From Desulfobacula sp. (GTDB lineage: Bacteria; Desulfobacterota; Desulfobacteria; Desulfobacterales; Desulfobacteraceae), in contig NZ_JAQYWD010000004.1 in assembly GCF_030145145.1 (NCBI RefSeq), positions 1-64,000 on the forward strand: DNA of 64,000 nt, in the 5' to 3' direction. Shown here piece after piece: positions 43,230-50,841 of this stretch. The translations under genes were made by a program, and so were the position numbers. The stretch's first letter is position 1. Each line of letters begins with the position of its first letter. Under the pieces are notes generated by a model. That model ran no database searches and had not been told where the DNA came from. It saw only the letters and a program-made list of their open reading frames with translations.

Positions 43230-45321
43230 TCTTCAAACTTACCTTTCCACTTGCCTGTAAATTAATATCATCCACTATTTCTGCGTGGGATACAACAAAA
43301 ACAGTGGGCAGCGACGGTTCAATCAGTTTCCTGAAATGCCGGCGCAACATTGGCGATGTCATGATGACCGGTTGCGTATTGAACGCCACCTGTTTCTCCA
43401 CTTCTTTTGACACCGCTTGAACAATTTCTTCGATCAACCGGGGGTCCAGTGCAAGATAGGATCCATGTTCCGTATGTTTTATATTTTTAGACAAAATTTC
43501 TTCCAAATTTCGATCAAGGGTCATCACCTGTAACATCTTGCCTTCCTGCAGATAGGGTGCCAGCATCCCTTTTGAAATTCTTTGCCGGACATATTCGGTC
43601 AAAAGATCCGGGTCTTTTCCCTTGGGCGAAAAATCCGCCAGGGTTTCTACAATGGTGAGCAGATCCCGGATGGAGATCCTTTCCCGCAACAGATTCTGGA
43701 GTACTTTCTGAACAACCCCGAGACTCAACAGGTTGGGAATCAATTCTTCCACCGCCTTGGGACTTGTCTTGGCAAGGTTATCCATCAGATGTTGCACTTC
43801 CTGCCTGCCCAGAAGATCATAGGCATTTTTTCTGACAATCTCCGTCAAATGAGTGGCAATGACCGTTGAATTGTCCACCACTGTATATCCGGCAAACTTT
43901 GCTTCTTCTTCACGATCCATGGGAATCCATACGGCCGGTAAGCCAAAAGCCGGTTCAATGGTGTCTATTCCCTCGATTTTCCGGGCCGTCCCACCGGGAT
44001 CCATGGCCAGATAATGATTGACCATCAACTCGGTTCCTGCTGCTTCTACGCCTTTAATCAACAATCGATACTGTGCCGGGCTTAAGTTCAGGTTATCCCG
44101 GATATGGATGGGGGGAATGATAATACCCATTTCTGTGGCAAATTGTCTTCTGATCGCCCTGATCCTGCCCAGTAAGGTACCATCCTGCTGTTTATCCACC
44201 AGGGGGATCAATCCATACCCCACCTCCAATTCAATGGTATCCAGATTTAACAGGTGATCCACATCTTCCGGGGCACCGGTTGCCTCCTCTTCTGTGTCTG
44301 CCTGGGCATCGACCTGACCGTCGTCTCCTTCCGCCTCTTCTCCCCTTAAAAAATACCAGGCAAAGGTCCCCAGGATCAGTCCCAGAGTCATAAACGGGAG
44401 AGACGGTAACCCCGGTATCAACCCCATGCAGAACACAATCACCGATCCGATAAACACCGGGGTAGAACTGGCGAAAAGGTGCTTTGCAAACTCTTTGCCC
44501 ATTTTCATGTCAGATCCTGATCTGGACACCAGAAGGCCTGCGGCAGCTGAAATCAAAAGGGCCGGAATCTGTGAGACCAGACCATCCCCCACCGTCAGAA
44601 GCGTATAGACCGTTAATGCTTCCCCCATTTCCATGCCCTGCTGGAGGACACCGATGACAAACCCGCCCACGATATTGATCAAGGTGATGACAATCCCTGC
44701 AACAGCATCTCCCCGGACAAATTTTGAGGCCCCATCCATGGCACCATGGAACTGGGATTCCCGGGCAATGGCCAGCCGCCGTTCCCCGGCTTCTATTTCA
44801 TCAATCATGCCGGCATTCATATCCGCGTCAATGGCCATCTGTTTTCCGGGCATGGCATCCAGAGTGAATCGGGCGGCCACTTCTGCAATTCGGCCGGCAC
44901 CCTTGGTGATAACCAAAAAATTAATCAGCACAAGGATAATAAAAACAACCAGGCCCACCACATAATTCCCCCCCACAACAAAGCTGCCGAAAGATTGAAT
45001 AACCCCCCCGGCTGCCCGGGGACCTTCACTGCCGTGCAAGAGAATCAACCGGGTGGACGCCACATTTAAAGAAAGTCGAAACAAGGTCAACACCAGCAGA
45101 AGTGACGGAAAAATGGCAAACTCCAGGGGAGTTGTCGTATACATGGTGGTGATCAGTACAACAATGGCAAAGGAGATGTTCAATGCCAGAAAAAAATCCA
45201 GGATAATGGGATGCAGGGGTAAAATCATTGCCATTAGAATACCAATAAAGGCCACGACCATCAGAATATCTGACGACTCTCTTTTTAACCCTGCAATAAT
45301 TCCGGTTTCACTTACTGCCAT
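43222..45321 (-). CDS. flhA: Export gate protein FlhA
   Basis: 699 aa from the ATG at 45321, with GGGAG 5 bases upstream; a GTG four codons earlier would cover that site. Eight membrane segments lie in the N-terminal half. The FHIPEP signature region is clear (LNISFAIVVLITTMYTTTPL, FPSLLLVLTLFRLSLNVAST), and GKQMAIDADMNAGMID is the cytoplasmic loop. The C-terminal domain forms the nonameric ring that docks chaperones FliS, FlgN and FliT. Confidence 0.96.
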   Translation of the reverse strand: MAVSETGIIAGLKRESSDILMVVAFIGILMAMILPLHPIILDFFLALNISFAIVVLITTMYTTTPLEFAIFPSLLLVLTLFRLSLNVASTRLILLHGSEGPRAAGGVIQSFGSFVVGGNYVVGLVVFIILVLINFLVITKGAGRIAEVAARFTLDAMPGKQMAIDADMNAGMIDEIEAGERRLAIARESQFHGAMDGASKFVRGDAVAGIVITLINIVGGFVIGVLQQGMEMGEALTVYTLLTVGDGLVSQIPALLISAAAGLLVSRSGSDMKMGKEFAKHLFASSTPVFIGSVIVFCMGLIPGLPSLPFMTLGLILGTFAWYFLRGEEAEGDDGQVDAQADTEEEATGAPEDVDHLLNLDTIELEVGYGLIPLVDKQQDGTLLGRIRAIRRQFATEMGIIIPPIHIRDNLNLSPAQYRLLIKGVEAAGTELMVNHYLAMDPGGTARKIEGIDTIEPAFGLPAVWIPMDREEEAKFAGYTVVDNSTVIATHLTEIVRKNAYDLLGRQEVQHLMDNLAKTSPKAVEELIPNLLSLGVVQKVLQNLLRERISIRDLLTIVETLADFSPKGKDPDLLTEYVRQRISKGMLAPYLQEGKMLQVMTLDRNLEEILSKNIKHTEHGSYLALDPRLIEEIVQAVSKEVEKQVAFNTQPVIMTSPMLRRHFRKLIEPSLPTVFVVSHAEIVDDINLQASGKVSLKNE

Positions 45322-45381
45322 TAATTCTCCCACTTATACGATAAAAACTTTGACACAAAGCGCCAAATTATTGTCATGTTC

Positions 45382-46455
45382 TTATCTTGTTCTTCCCTTT
45401 AATTTGTACACATATGCCAGCACTTCCGCAACGGCCTGGAACAACTCCATGGGCACTTCCTGGCCGATATCCACACTACCATACAAATTTCGGGCCAAGG
45501 GTTTATCTTCAACCAGGGGAACATCATTTTCCCTTGCAATTTTTCTGATATTTTCTGCAACCCGCCCGGCTCCCTTGGCAAGTACCTGGGGGGCTTCCAT
45601 CTTGCTGCCATCATATTTTATCGCAATGGCCAGGCGGGTCGGATTGGTGACCACCACATCTGCATCCGGAACATCCGCCATCATTCTCTTCCTGGCTGCA
45701 TCATGCTGGAGCTGCCGGATCCTTGATTTCACCTGGGGATCACCATCGGTCTGTTTGGCTTCATCTTTAACTTCTTTTTTGGTCATTTTCTGATCTTCCA
45801 GAAATTTCCATTTCTGATAGGCATAATCCAGCATGGCCACAACAATCATGATCAGGCAGACCTTAATAAAGATCCAGAACGCCACTTTTAAGATAAACAA
45901 AAGAAGTTGGCCGATACCATAATCATACAACACGGATATCTCAGTCAGTTCCCCTTTGATTGAATAATACGCCACCATTGTAATCACACTGATTTTTATT
46001 ATGGATTTAACAAATTCCACAACTGCCCGGGATGAAAATTTCTGTTTAAATCCATTAATCGGGTCAAGCCTGGAAAATTTGGGTTCAAGGGCTTTCCATG
46101 ATATGGCAAATCCGACCTGGGCAACATTTGCTAGCAATGCCATCACCATCATTGCCAGCATGGCAGGAATACAGATAAATATTATTTTCTCGGTATCAAA
46201 CGCCAGCAATCTGACCGCTTCAAGAGGGGTTAACAATGGAATTTTTTCAAAATTAAAATGGAAATAAAGCACGGCCAGCAGATTATTATACATATACGCG
46301 GCAGTGGCTGATAACGCAATAACACCGGCAAGAAGGACAAATACGGAAGAAATTTCCGTACTTTTAGCCACCTGCCCCTCTTCTCTTGCCTTGGAAAGTT
46401 TCTTGGACGACGCATCTTCTGTTTTCTCTCCGCCACTTTCAGCATCTTCGGCCAT
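45382..46455 (-). CDS. flhB: Export switch protein FlhB, with NPTR instead of NPTH
   Basis: 357 aa. The N-terminal GEKTEDASSKKLSKAREEGQ is diagnostic, with four membrane segments and then the cytoplasmic domain. The autocleavage motif, normally NPTH, reads VVTNPTRLAIAIKYDG, so the His is Arg. The Asn-Pro bond remains. FlhB switches export from rod/hook to filament substrates after cleavage. It starts 7 bases after the fliR stop. A separate fhlB at 36780-37055 duplicates the C-terminal domain. Confidence 0.95.
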   Translation of the reverse strand: MAEDAESGGEKTEDASSKKLSKAREEGQVAKSTEISSVFVLLAGVIALSATAAYMYNNLLAVLYFHFNFEKIPLLTPLEAVRLLAFDTEKIIFICIPAMLAMMVMALLANVAQVGFAISWKALEPKFSRLDPINGFKQKFSSRAVVEFVKSIIKISVITMVAYYSIKGELTEISVLYDYGIGQLLLFILKVAFWIFIKVCLIMIVVAMLDYAYQKWKFLEDQKMTKKEVKDEAKQTDGDPQVKSRIRQLQHDAARKRMMADVPDADVVVTNPTRLAIAIKYDGSKMEAPQVLAKGAGRVAENIRKIARENDVPLVEDKPLARNLYGSVDIGQEVPMELFQAVAEVLAYVYKLKGRTR

Positions 46456-46461
46456 AGCCCC

Positions 46462-47250
46462 TTATCCCCCACCTGCAAAGAAAAGCAACTGCATCAATAA
46501 CCCTTTAAAATCAGTCACATAATTTTTAGTCAGAATGGCAATGATCTGGAGTGTCAAACCAAAAAGAACCAGTCCGGCCACTATCTTTAACGGGAAGGCC
46601 ACAATCATCACATTCATCTGGGGTGAGAATTTCGCCATCAACCCAAATCCGACACTGACAAATGCCAATGAGGCAATCACTGGTGCACCGATTTTCAGGG
46701 CCAGGAAAAAGATCTGAGCCCCCAGATCGATATATTTTGCCATCAGGGCGTCATGCAGCATAAAAAACCCGATGGGGACCAGTTTAAAACTTTCAATCAC
46801 TGCCAGAAACATAATATGATGACCATTTACGGAAAGAAAAACCAACAGGCAGACCCAGTACCCCAGCTGATCCATAATGGACACGTTTGATCCGGTTTGG
46901 GGGTCCAGAACATTGATCATGGAAAATCCCATTTGAAATCCAATGATCTGTCCTGCCAACTGCACCGCGCCAAAAAACATTCGCAGACACAGCCCCATTG
47001 TCATCCCGACCAGGCCTTCAGCAAGAATCAACAGTCCGGTTGCCGCAGCACTCATGGGAAACCGCCCCACATCCACGGCTACCACGGAATAAAACAGCAG
47101 GGAGACCACCATGGCAAACCCCATTTTAAGGGTATTGGGAAAAACATTTGAAGAAAAAACAGGAAACATGAAAAAAAGGATACTGACCCGTAACAAAACC
47201 AGCAGATACGTTCTGAACTCCATGGGATCGATGACATTGAGGATATCCAT
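46462..47250 (-). CDS. fliR: Export gate protein FliR
   Basis: 262 aa with about six membrane segments (YLLVLLRVSILFFMFPVFSS, then LLILAEGLVGMTMGLCLRMF, AGQIIGFQMGFSMINVLDP). The C terminus has APVIASLAFVSVGFGLMAKF followed by SPQMNV and the KIVAGLVLFGLTLQI segment. It forms the gate core with FliP and FliQ. The start is 12 bases from the fliQ stop. Confidence 0.95.
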   Translation of the reverse strand: MDILNVIDPMEFRTYLLVLLRVSILFFMFPVFSSNVFPNTLKMGFAMVVSLLFYSVVAVDVGRFPMSAAATGLLILAEGLVGMTMGLCLRMFFGAVQLAGQIIGFQMGFSMINVLDPQTGSNVSIMDQLGYWVCLLVFLSVNGHHIMFLAVIESFKLVPIGFFMLHDALMAKYIDLGAQIFFLALKIGAPVIASLAFVSVGFGLMAKFSPQMNVMIVAFPLKIVAGLVLFGLTLQIIAILTKNYVTDFKGLLMQLLFFAGGG

Positions 47251-47262
47251 GGGCGATGCGGG

Positions 47263-47532
47263 TTACCGGATATACATGGGAATATTTTCAAATATACGGG
47301 TGGTAAAAATGGTGATTTTCTCCAGCATCCAGGGCGCTGCAAATAAAAGCCCTAAAAAAACGGCAATAATTTTGGGGACAAAGGTCAGGGTCATTTCCTG
47401 AATCTGGGTGACCGCTTGAAAGATACTGACCATGAGTCCGACGATGAGGCCGAGACCCAGCATGGGCATGGAAAGATATATGGTCAGCGTAATGGCCTGG
47501 GTGGCAAATTCAACAATAAATTCAGGTGTCAT
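47263..47532 (-). CDS. fliQ: Export gate protein FliQ
   Basis: 89 aa from the ATG at 47532, with GGAG 8 bases upstream at the fliP stop; longer versions of this frame would overlap fliP. Two membrane segments (TLTIYLSMPMLGLGLIVGLM, IAVFLGLLFAAPWML), joined by VSIFQAVTQIQEMTLTFVPK, the family signature. Confidence 0.95.
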   Translation of the reverse strand: MTPEFIVEFATQAITLTIYLSMPMLGLGLIVGLMVSIFQAVTQIQEMTLTFVPKIIAVFLGLLFAAPWMLEKITIFTTRIFENIPMYIR

Positions 47533-47534
47533 GA

Positions 47535-48287
47535 TTACACTCCAAAACTTTTTAACAGGGAACTGGATATCAAATGCCATCCATCTACCAGGACAAACAG
47601 CATGAGTTTAAACGGCAATGAAATCATGACCGGGGGAAGCATCATCATGCCCATGGCCAGAAGGACCGAAGCCACCACCATGTCAATCACAAGAAACGGG
47701 ATGTACAGAACAAATCCAATGATAAACGCCGTCTTCAGCTCACTGATCACATAGGCCGGGATCAGAACCAATAAGGACACATCCTCCCGGGTTTCAGGCT
47801 TTTTCATATCCGCCCCGCGCACAAAAAGAGCAATATCACTTTCCCTTGTATTGAGCAGCAGGAATTTTCGAATCGGCACTTGGGCCGATTCAAATGCTTC
47901 GTCATAACTTATCTGCCGTTCCAGATAAGGATTTAAGGACTGCTGATAAATATCCTGGGCCACGGGTTTGATGATAAAAAAAGTCATGAACAATGCCAGT
48001 CCCACGATCACCTGGTTGGGGGGGCTTGACTGTGTGCCAATGGCCTGGCGCAAAAAATGAAACACAACGATCAGCCGGGTAAAAGGGGTCATTAAAATTA
48101 AAATGGCCGGGGCCAGGGCCAAAACCGTCAGCAGGGCAATAATTTCCAGGACTACGGCAACCTCTTCAGGTGTTTTAGCGGTATCAAGATTCAATTGCAG
48201 AGAAGGAATGGGAAACGTCACAGCATGGGCGGCCCCGCTTGCCCATAATACCAGAAAAAAAATCAGGCAAATTCTTCGAATATTCAT
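47535..48287 (-). CDS. fliP: Export gate protein FliP
   Basis: 250 aa with a signal peptide (IFFLVLWASGAAHA). Family motifs are LALAPAILILMTPFTRLIVV, FHFLRQAIGTQSSPPNQVIV, GLALFMTFFI and IPAYVISELKTAFIIGFVLY with IPFLVIDMVVASVLLAMGMM. Five copies form the export channel. It overlaps fliO by 4 bases. Confidence 0.96.
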   Translation of the reverse strand: MNIRRICLIFFLVLWASGAAHAVTFPIPSLQLNLDTAKTPEEVAVVLEIIALLTVLALAPAILILMTPFTRLIVVFHFLRQAIGTQSSPPNQVIVGLALFMTFFIIKPVAQDIYQQSLNPYLERQISYDEAFESAQVPIRKFLLLNTRESDIALFVRGADMKKPETREDVSLLVLIPAYVISELKTAFIIGFVLYIPFLVIDMVVASVLLAMGMMMLPPVMISLPFKLMLFVLVDGWHLISSSLLKSFGV

Positions 48288-48676
48288 TCGCCTTCCTTTT
48301 TTTCCAGCACACCGGATGCCTTATGGTGAAATGAATGGCCTAATTTTTGAGTTAAAAAATCCGAAAATTTAAACCCGGATTCAGCCACATCGCTTGGCAG
48401 GTCCATCTCCCGGTCAAAGGAGGATAGTTTAGAAATCGCTGCCGGGGTAACACCGACCAGAAGAATGTCTCCCAGAACATCCAGCAGCACCAGTTTTTCT
48501 TTGGGAGAAAGGTGATGCACCGCAAGGACTTTAATAAATTGCTTTCCCCCTTTTGTCCCTTTTGATGTGGCCATTTTCTTCATCAGGTAAACGGCAATCA
48601 GCGCCACCGCCAGAACCAGAAACAGCATGGAAAACGTTCTGGCAAAGGCCACCCATATCTCGGAAGAGGTATTCAT
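48284..48676 (-). CDS. fliO: Export gate assembly protein FliO
   Basis: 130 aa. One membrane segment near the N terminus (FARTFSMLFLVLAVALIAVY), then a basic stretch and a cytoplasmic beta domain (FIKVLAVHHLSPKEKLVLLD, then ILLVGVTPAAISKLSSFD) typical of FliO. It aids FliP assembly. It overlaps fliN and fliP by 4 bases each. Confidence 0.9.
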   Translation of the reverse strand: MNTSSEIWVAFARTFSMLFLVLAVALIAVYLMKKMATSKGTKGGKQFIKVLAVHHLSPKEKLVLLDVLGDILLVGVTPAAISKLSSFDREMDLPSDVAESGFKFSDFLTQKLGHSFHHKASGVLEKKEGE

Positions 48677-48993
48677 GCTTCTGATGCCAGGGACTTGACC
48701 CTGTCAACGGGCGTGATAACATCTGTAAGCCTCACACCGAATTTTTCATTCACCACCACCACCTCTCCCCGGGCAATCAATTTCTTATTGATATAAACTT
48801 CCAGTGGCTCCCCTGCGAGTTTGTTTAACTCGATAATGGACCCCTGCCCCAGTTGCAATAGATCGTTCACCAGCATTTTTGTCTTGCCAAGTTCAACAGA
48901 AAGCTCCAAAGGGATATCAAGAATAAAATCCAGTTCCCTTTCTCCGCGTTCAATTGTCTCTTCACTGCCTGTGGTCTCTGTTTCTTCTGTCAT
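48673..48993 (-). CDS. fliN: Switch protein FliN
   Basis: 106 aa. A short acidic N terminus is followed by the SpoA domain: DIPLELSVELGKTKMLVNDL, LQLGQGSIIELNKLAGEPLE and VYINKKLIARGEVVVVNEKF with GVRLTDV. It forms the lower C ring with FliM. The N terminus has no CheY-binding LSQDEIDALL peptide; in this operon only FliM and the 492-aa protein carry it. Confidence 0.95.
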   Translation of the reverse strand: MTEETETTGSEETIERGERELDFILDIPLELSVELGKTKMLVNDLLQLGQGSIIELNKLAGEPLEVYINKKLIARGEVVVVNEKFGVRLTDVITPVDRVKSLASEA

Positions 48994-48995
48994 GT

Positions 48996-49988
48996 TTATC
49001 TCTCAAAATCTGTTGATATTATATCTTTCACCTTAAACGCCTGAAGCCCTCGTTGAACCCCCGCATATCCCGTGAGTTTTTTTAACCCGTCCACATAACA
49101 GACGAGTGGTTCATCAGCATCATTATCCAGCTGAATGACATCGCCCTTTTGCAAATAGATCAACCGTTCCCCCGTAATTTCAGTTTTGCCCAATTGAATC
49201 CTGAGATCAATCTGAGATTCCAGGATAACTTCCCGGATCATTCGGCGCCAGTTTGTATCAATTTCTTCAACTTCAGCCTGAACCCCTGAGGACAATTTGT
49301 TTCGAATGGGTTCAATCATGGAATACGGATAACAGACAATAAGGTTACCTGCGGACTGTTCAAGCTCAATCTCGAACCGGGTAACCAGCACAAAATCCGT
49401 GGGCAAAGCAATGGCGGCAAACTGGGGATTCATTTCCGACCGGATCAGGGAGGTTTTGATGGGCTCAATGGGCGCCCAGGACGATTCAATATTTTTAAGG
49501 ACTGCCACAACCGACTTTTTAATCATCACTTCTTCGATGGAGGTAAATTCCCGTCCCTCTACCCGGGCTTTGCCAAGGGCTTCACCACCGAAAAACGTAT
49601 CGATCAGATTGTAAACAAGCTGACTTTCAAACACAATCAGCCCATGTCCCCTTAAGGGCTCCATCCGGAAAACATGCAAACTTGTGGGGACCGGCAAACT
49701 CCTTACAAATTCAGAAAATTTCAATGTATCAAACGGACTGGCACTGACATCGACGTTGGTTTGAAGCAACGAAGAAAATGTAGCCCGAACTTCCCTGGAA
49801 AGTCTTTCGTTTATAACATCAAAGGTGGGCATTCTTGCCCGGACAACCTTATCCTGACTGGTAAAATCATAGGTAACAACCCCCTCAACCAATGGTGGCG
49901 AGGCAACATCTGTTTCGGTTTCCACATCACCTGAATCCAGCCCGTCTAATAGACTGTCAACCTCTTCCTGGGATAATATTTCACTCAT
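48996..49988 (-). CDS. fliM: Switch protein FliM
   Basis: 330 aa. The N-terminal CheY-binding peptide is ILSQEEVDSLL (residues 4-14). The CheC-like middle contains FFGGEALGK and the conserved VSASPFDTLKFSEFVRSLPV. A C-terminal SpoA domain follows (IDLRIQLGKTEITGERLIYL, DVIQLDN). It links CheY signals to rotation. Its N-terminal peptide is the single-copy counterpart of the six motifs in the 492-aa protein at 38975-40453. Confidence 0.96.
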   Translation of the reverse strand: MSEILSQEEVDSLLDGLDSGDVETETDVASPPLVEGVVTYDFTSQDKVVRARMPTFDVINERLSREVRATFSSLLQTNVDVSASPFDTLKFSEFVRSLPVPTSLHVFRMEPLRGHGLIVFESQLVYNLIDTFFGGEALGKARVEGREFTSIEEVMIKKSVVAVLKNIESSWAPIEPIKTSLIRSEMNPQFAAIALPTDFVLVTRFEIELEQSAGNLIVCYPYSMIEPIRNKLSSGVQAEVEEIDTNWRRMIREVILESQIDLRIQLGKTEITGERLIYLQKGDVIQLDNDADEPLVCYVDGLKKLTGYAGVQRGLQAFKVKDIISTDFER

Positions 49989-49995
49989 AAGTTCA

Positions 49996-50460
49996 TCACT
50001 GCATTATAAAGAATGTAAAATAAATATTTCTAACCGTGGCCTTGGGAAAAAGCGAATTAATCCGTTTGAGTACCATATACTTGAACATGATTTTTCCTTC
50101 CGGGGTTCTCAACGAAAGCCAGGTCATCTGTTGTACCTGCCCTGAAATAATTTCCCTGATCCGGTCCGCCATTGCATTCACCGGCTCCTTGAACCGGATG
50201 TCGATTAATTCCAGGGACAGGTTCATGCTGACCCGGCTCATTGTTGAACCGGGCCTGAGGGGGAGATGATCAAACGGGTCAAGATCAATCACATCTTCAA
50301 ATACACTCTCCGCTTCATGGGTCAATATGGCTTGAGGATTTCCCGGGTTGGAAAGGATCTCATTAACTTTTGGCACCCCTTGGGCCATGTCGTTAAAAAA
50401 GACGTGCCAGGTTCCACTGGTAAGACCGATCAACAGGACCAGGGATGCTGCCATGATCAT
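49996..50460 (-). CDS. fliL: Basal-body-associated protein FliL, start uncertain
   Basis: 154 aa from the ATG at 50460. The product is a membrane helix (IMAASLVLLIGLTSGTWHVF) and a periplasmic FliL domain (VNEILSNPGNPQAILTHEAE, then ISGQVQQMTWLSLRTPEGKI). FliL proteins normally have a basic cytoplasmic stretch before the helix. Here the frame stays open upstream to 50541 and reads LKKRFKSPKV just before the ATG, but offers no ATG, GTG or TTG. An ATT at 50538, about 16 bases after the predicted transcript start, is a candidate start. No clear ribosome binding site precedes either. It heads the fliL-to-fliA operon. Confidence 0.85.
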   Translation of the reverse strand: MIMAASLVLLIGLTSGTWHVFFNDMAQGVPKVNEILSNPGNPQAILTHEAESVFEDVIDLDPFDHLPLRPGSTMSRVSMNLSLELIDIRFKEPVNAMADRIREIISGQVQQMTWLSLRTPEGKIMFKYMVLKRINSLFPKATVRNIYFTFFIMQ

Positions 50461-50564
50461 TACTTTGGGAGATTTGAATCTCTTTTTTAGATTTATTTTT
50501 ATGGTAAAGAGTCCCTTGTCTGTTGAGGGTTTTTTAATGATTCAACATGTTTGATACCTTGAAA

Positions 50565-50580
50565 AGCAATCCTTGTGCCA
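50565..50580 (-). promoter_or_regulatory. Sigma-54 promoter of the fliL operon
   Basis: The minus strand reads TGGCACAAGGATTGCT, the best sigma-54 match in the window: only the seventh base of the -24 box differs from TGGCACG-N4-TTGCW. Predicted start near 50554. Together with the hairpin at 50778-50814, this is all I see in the 381-base gap between fliL and flgE. Confidence 0.8.
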
Positions 50581-50777
50581 AGCGTGTTCTGTTTTCATAT
50601 TTCCCCGTATTTCTGTGACCACAGACACCTTAACCACAAGGATAAATAAATCGTTTCCAATTTGCAAAGTATTTTATTTTTTCAAGGGGGCTTAAAAAGA
50701 GTGGGGGGCTTTAGATGTAATAACAGGGTCAAACAAAAAAAACCGTCAAGTGACAGGCCAAACCGTCATAAATATGA

Positions 50778-50814
50778 CAACGGGAACAAAGCGTGCACCG
50801 CTTTGTTCCCGTTG
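50778..50814. terminator. Strong hairpin after flgE, probable terminator
   Basis: A perfect 16-bp stem, CAACGGGAACAAAGCG (50778-50793) with CGCTTTGTTCCCGTTG (50799-50814), and a 5-base loop. It lies 28 bases past the flgE stop. There is no T run directly after it; on the minus strand a run of eight T comes about 40 bases further on. It may stabilise the 3' end rather than terminate by itself. Confidence 0.5.
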
Positions 50815-50841
50815 AAAGACAACTGCTGGTGAATCCCGTGG

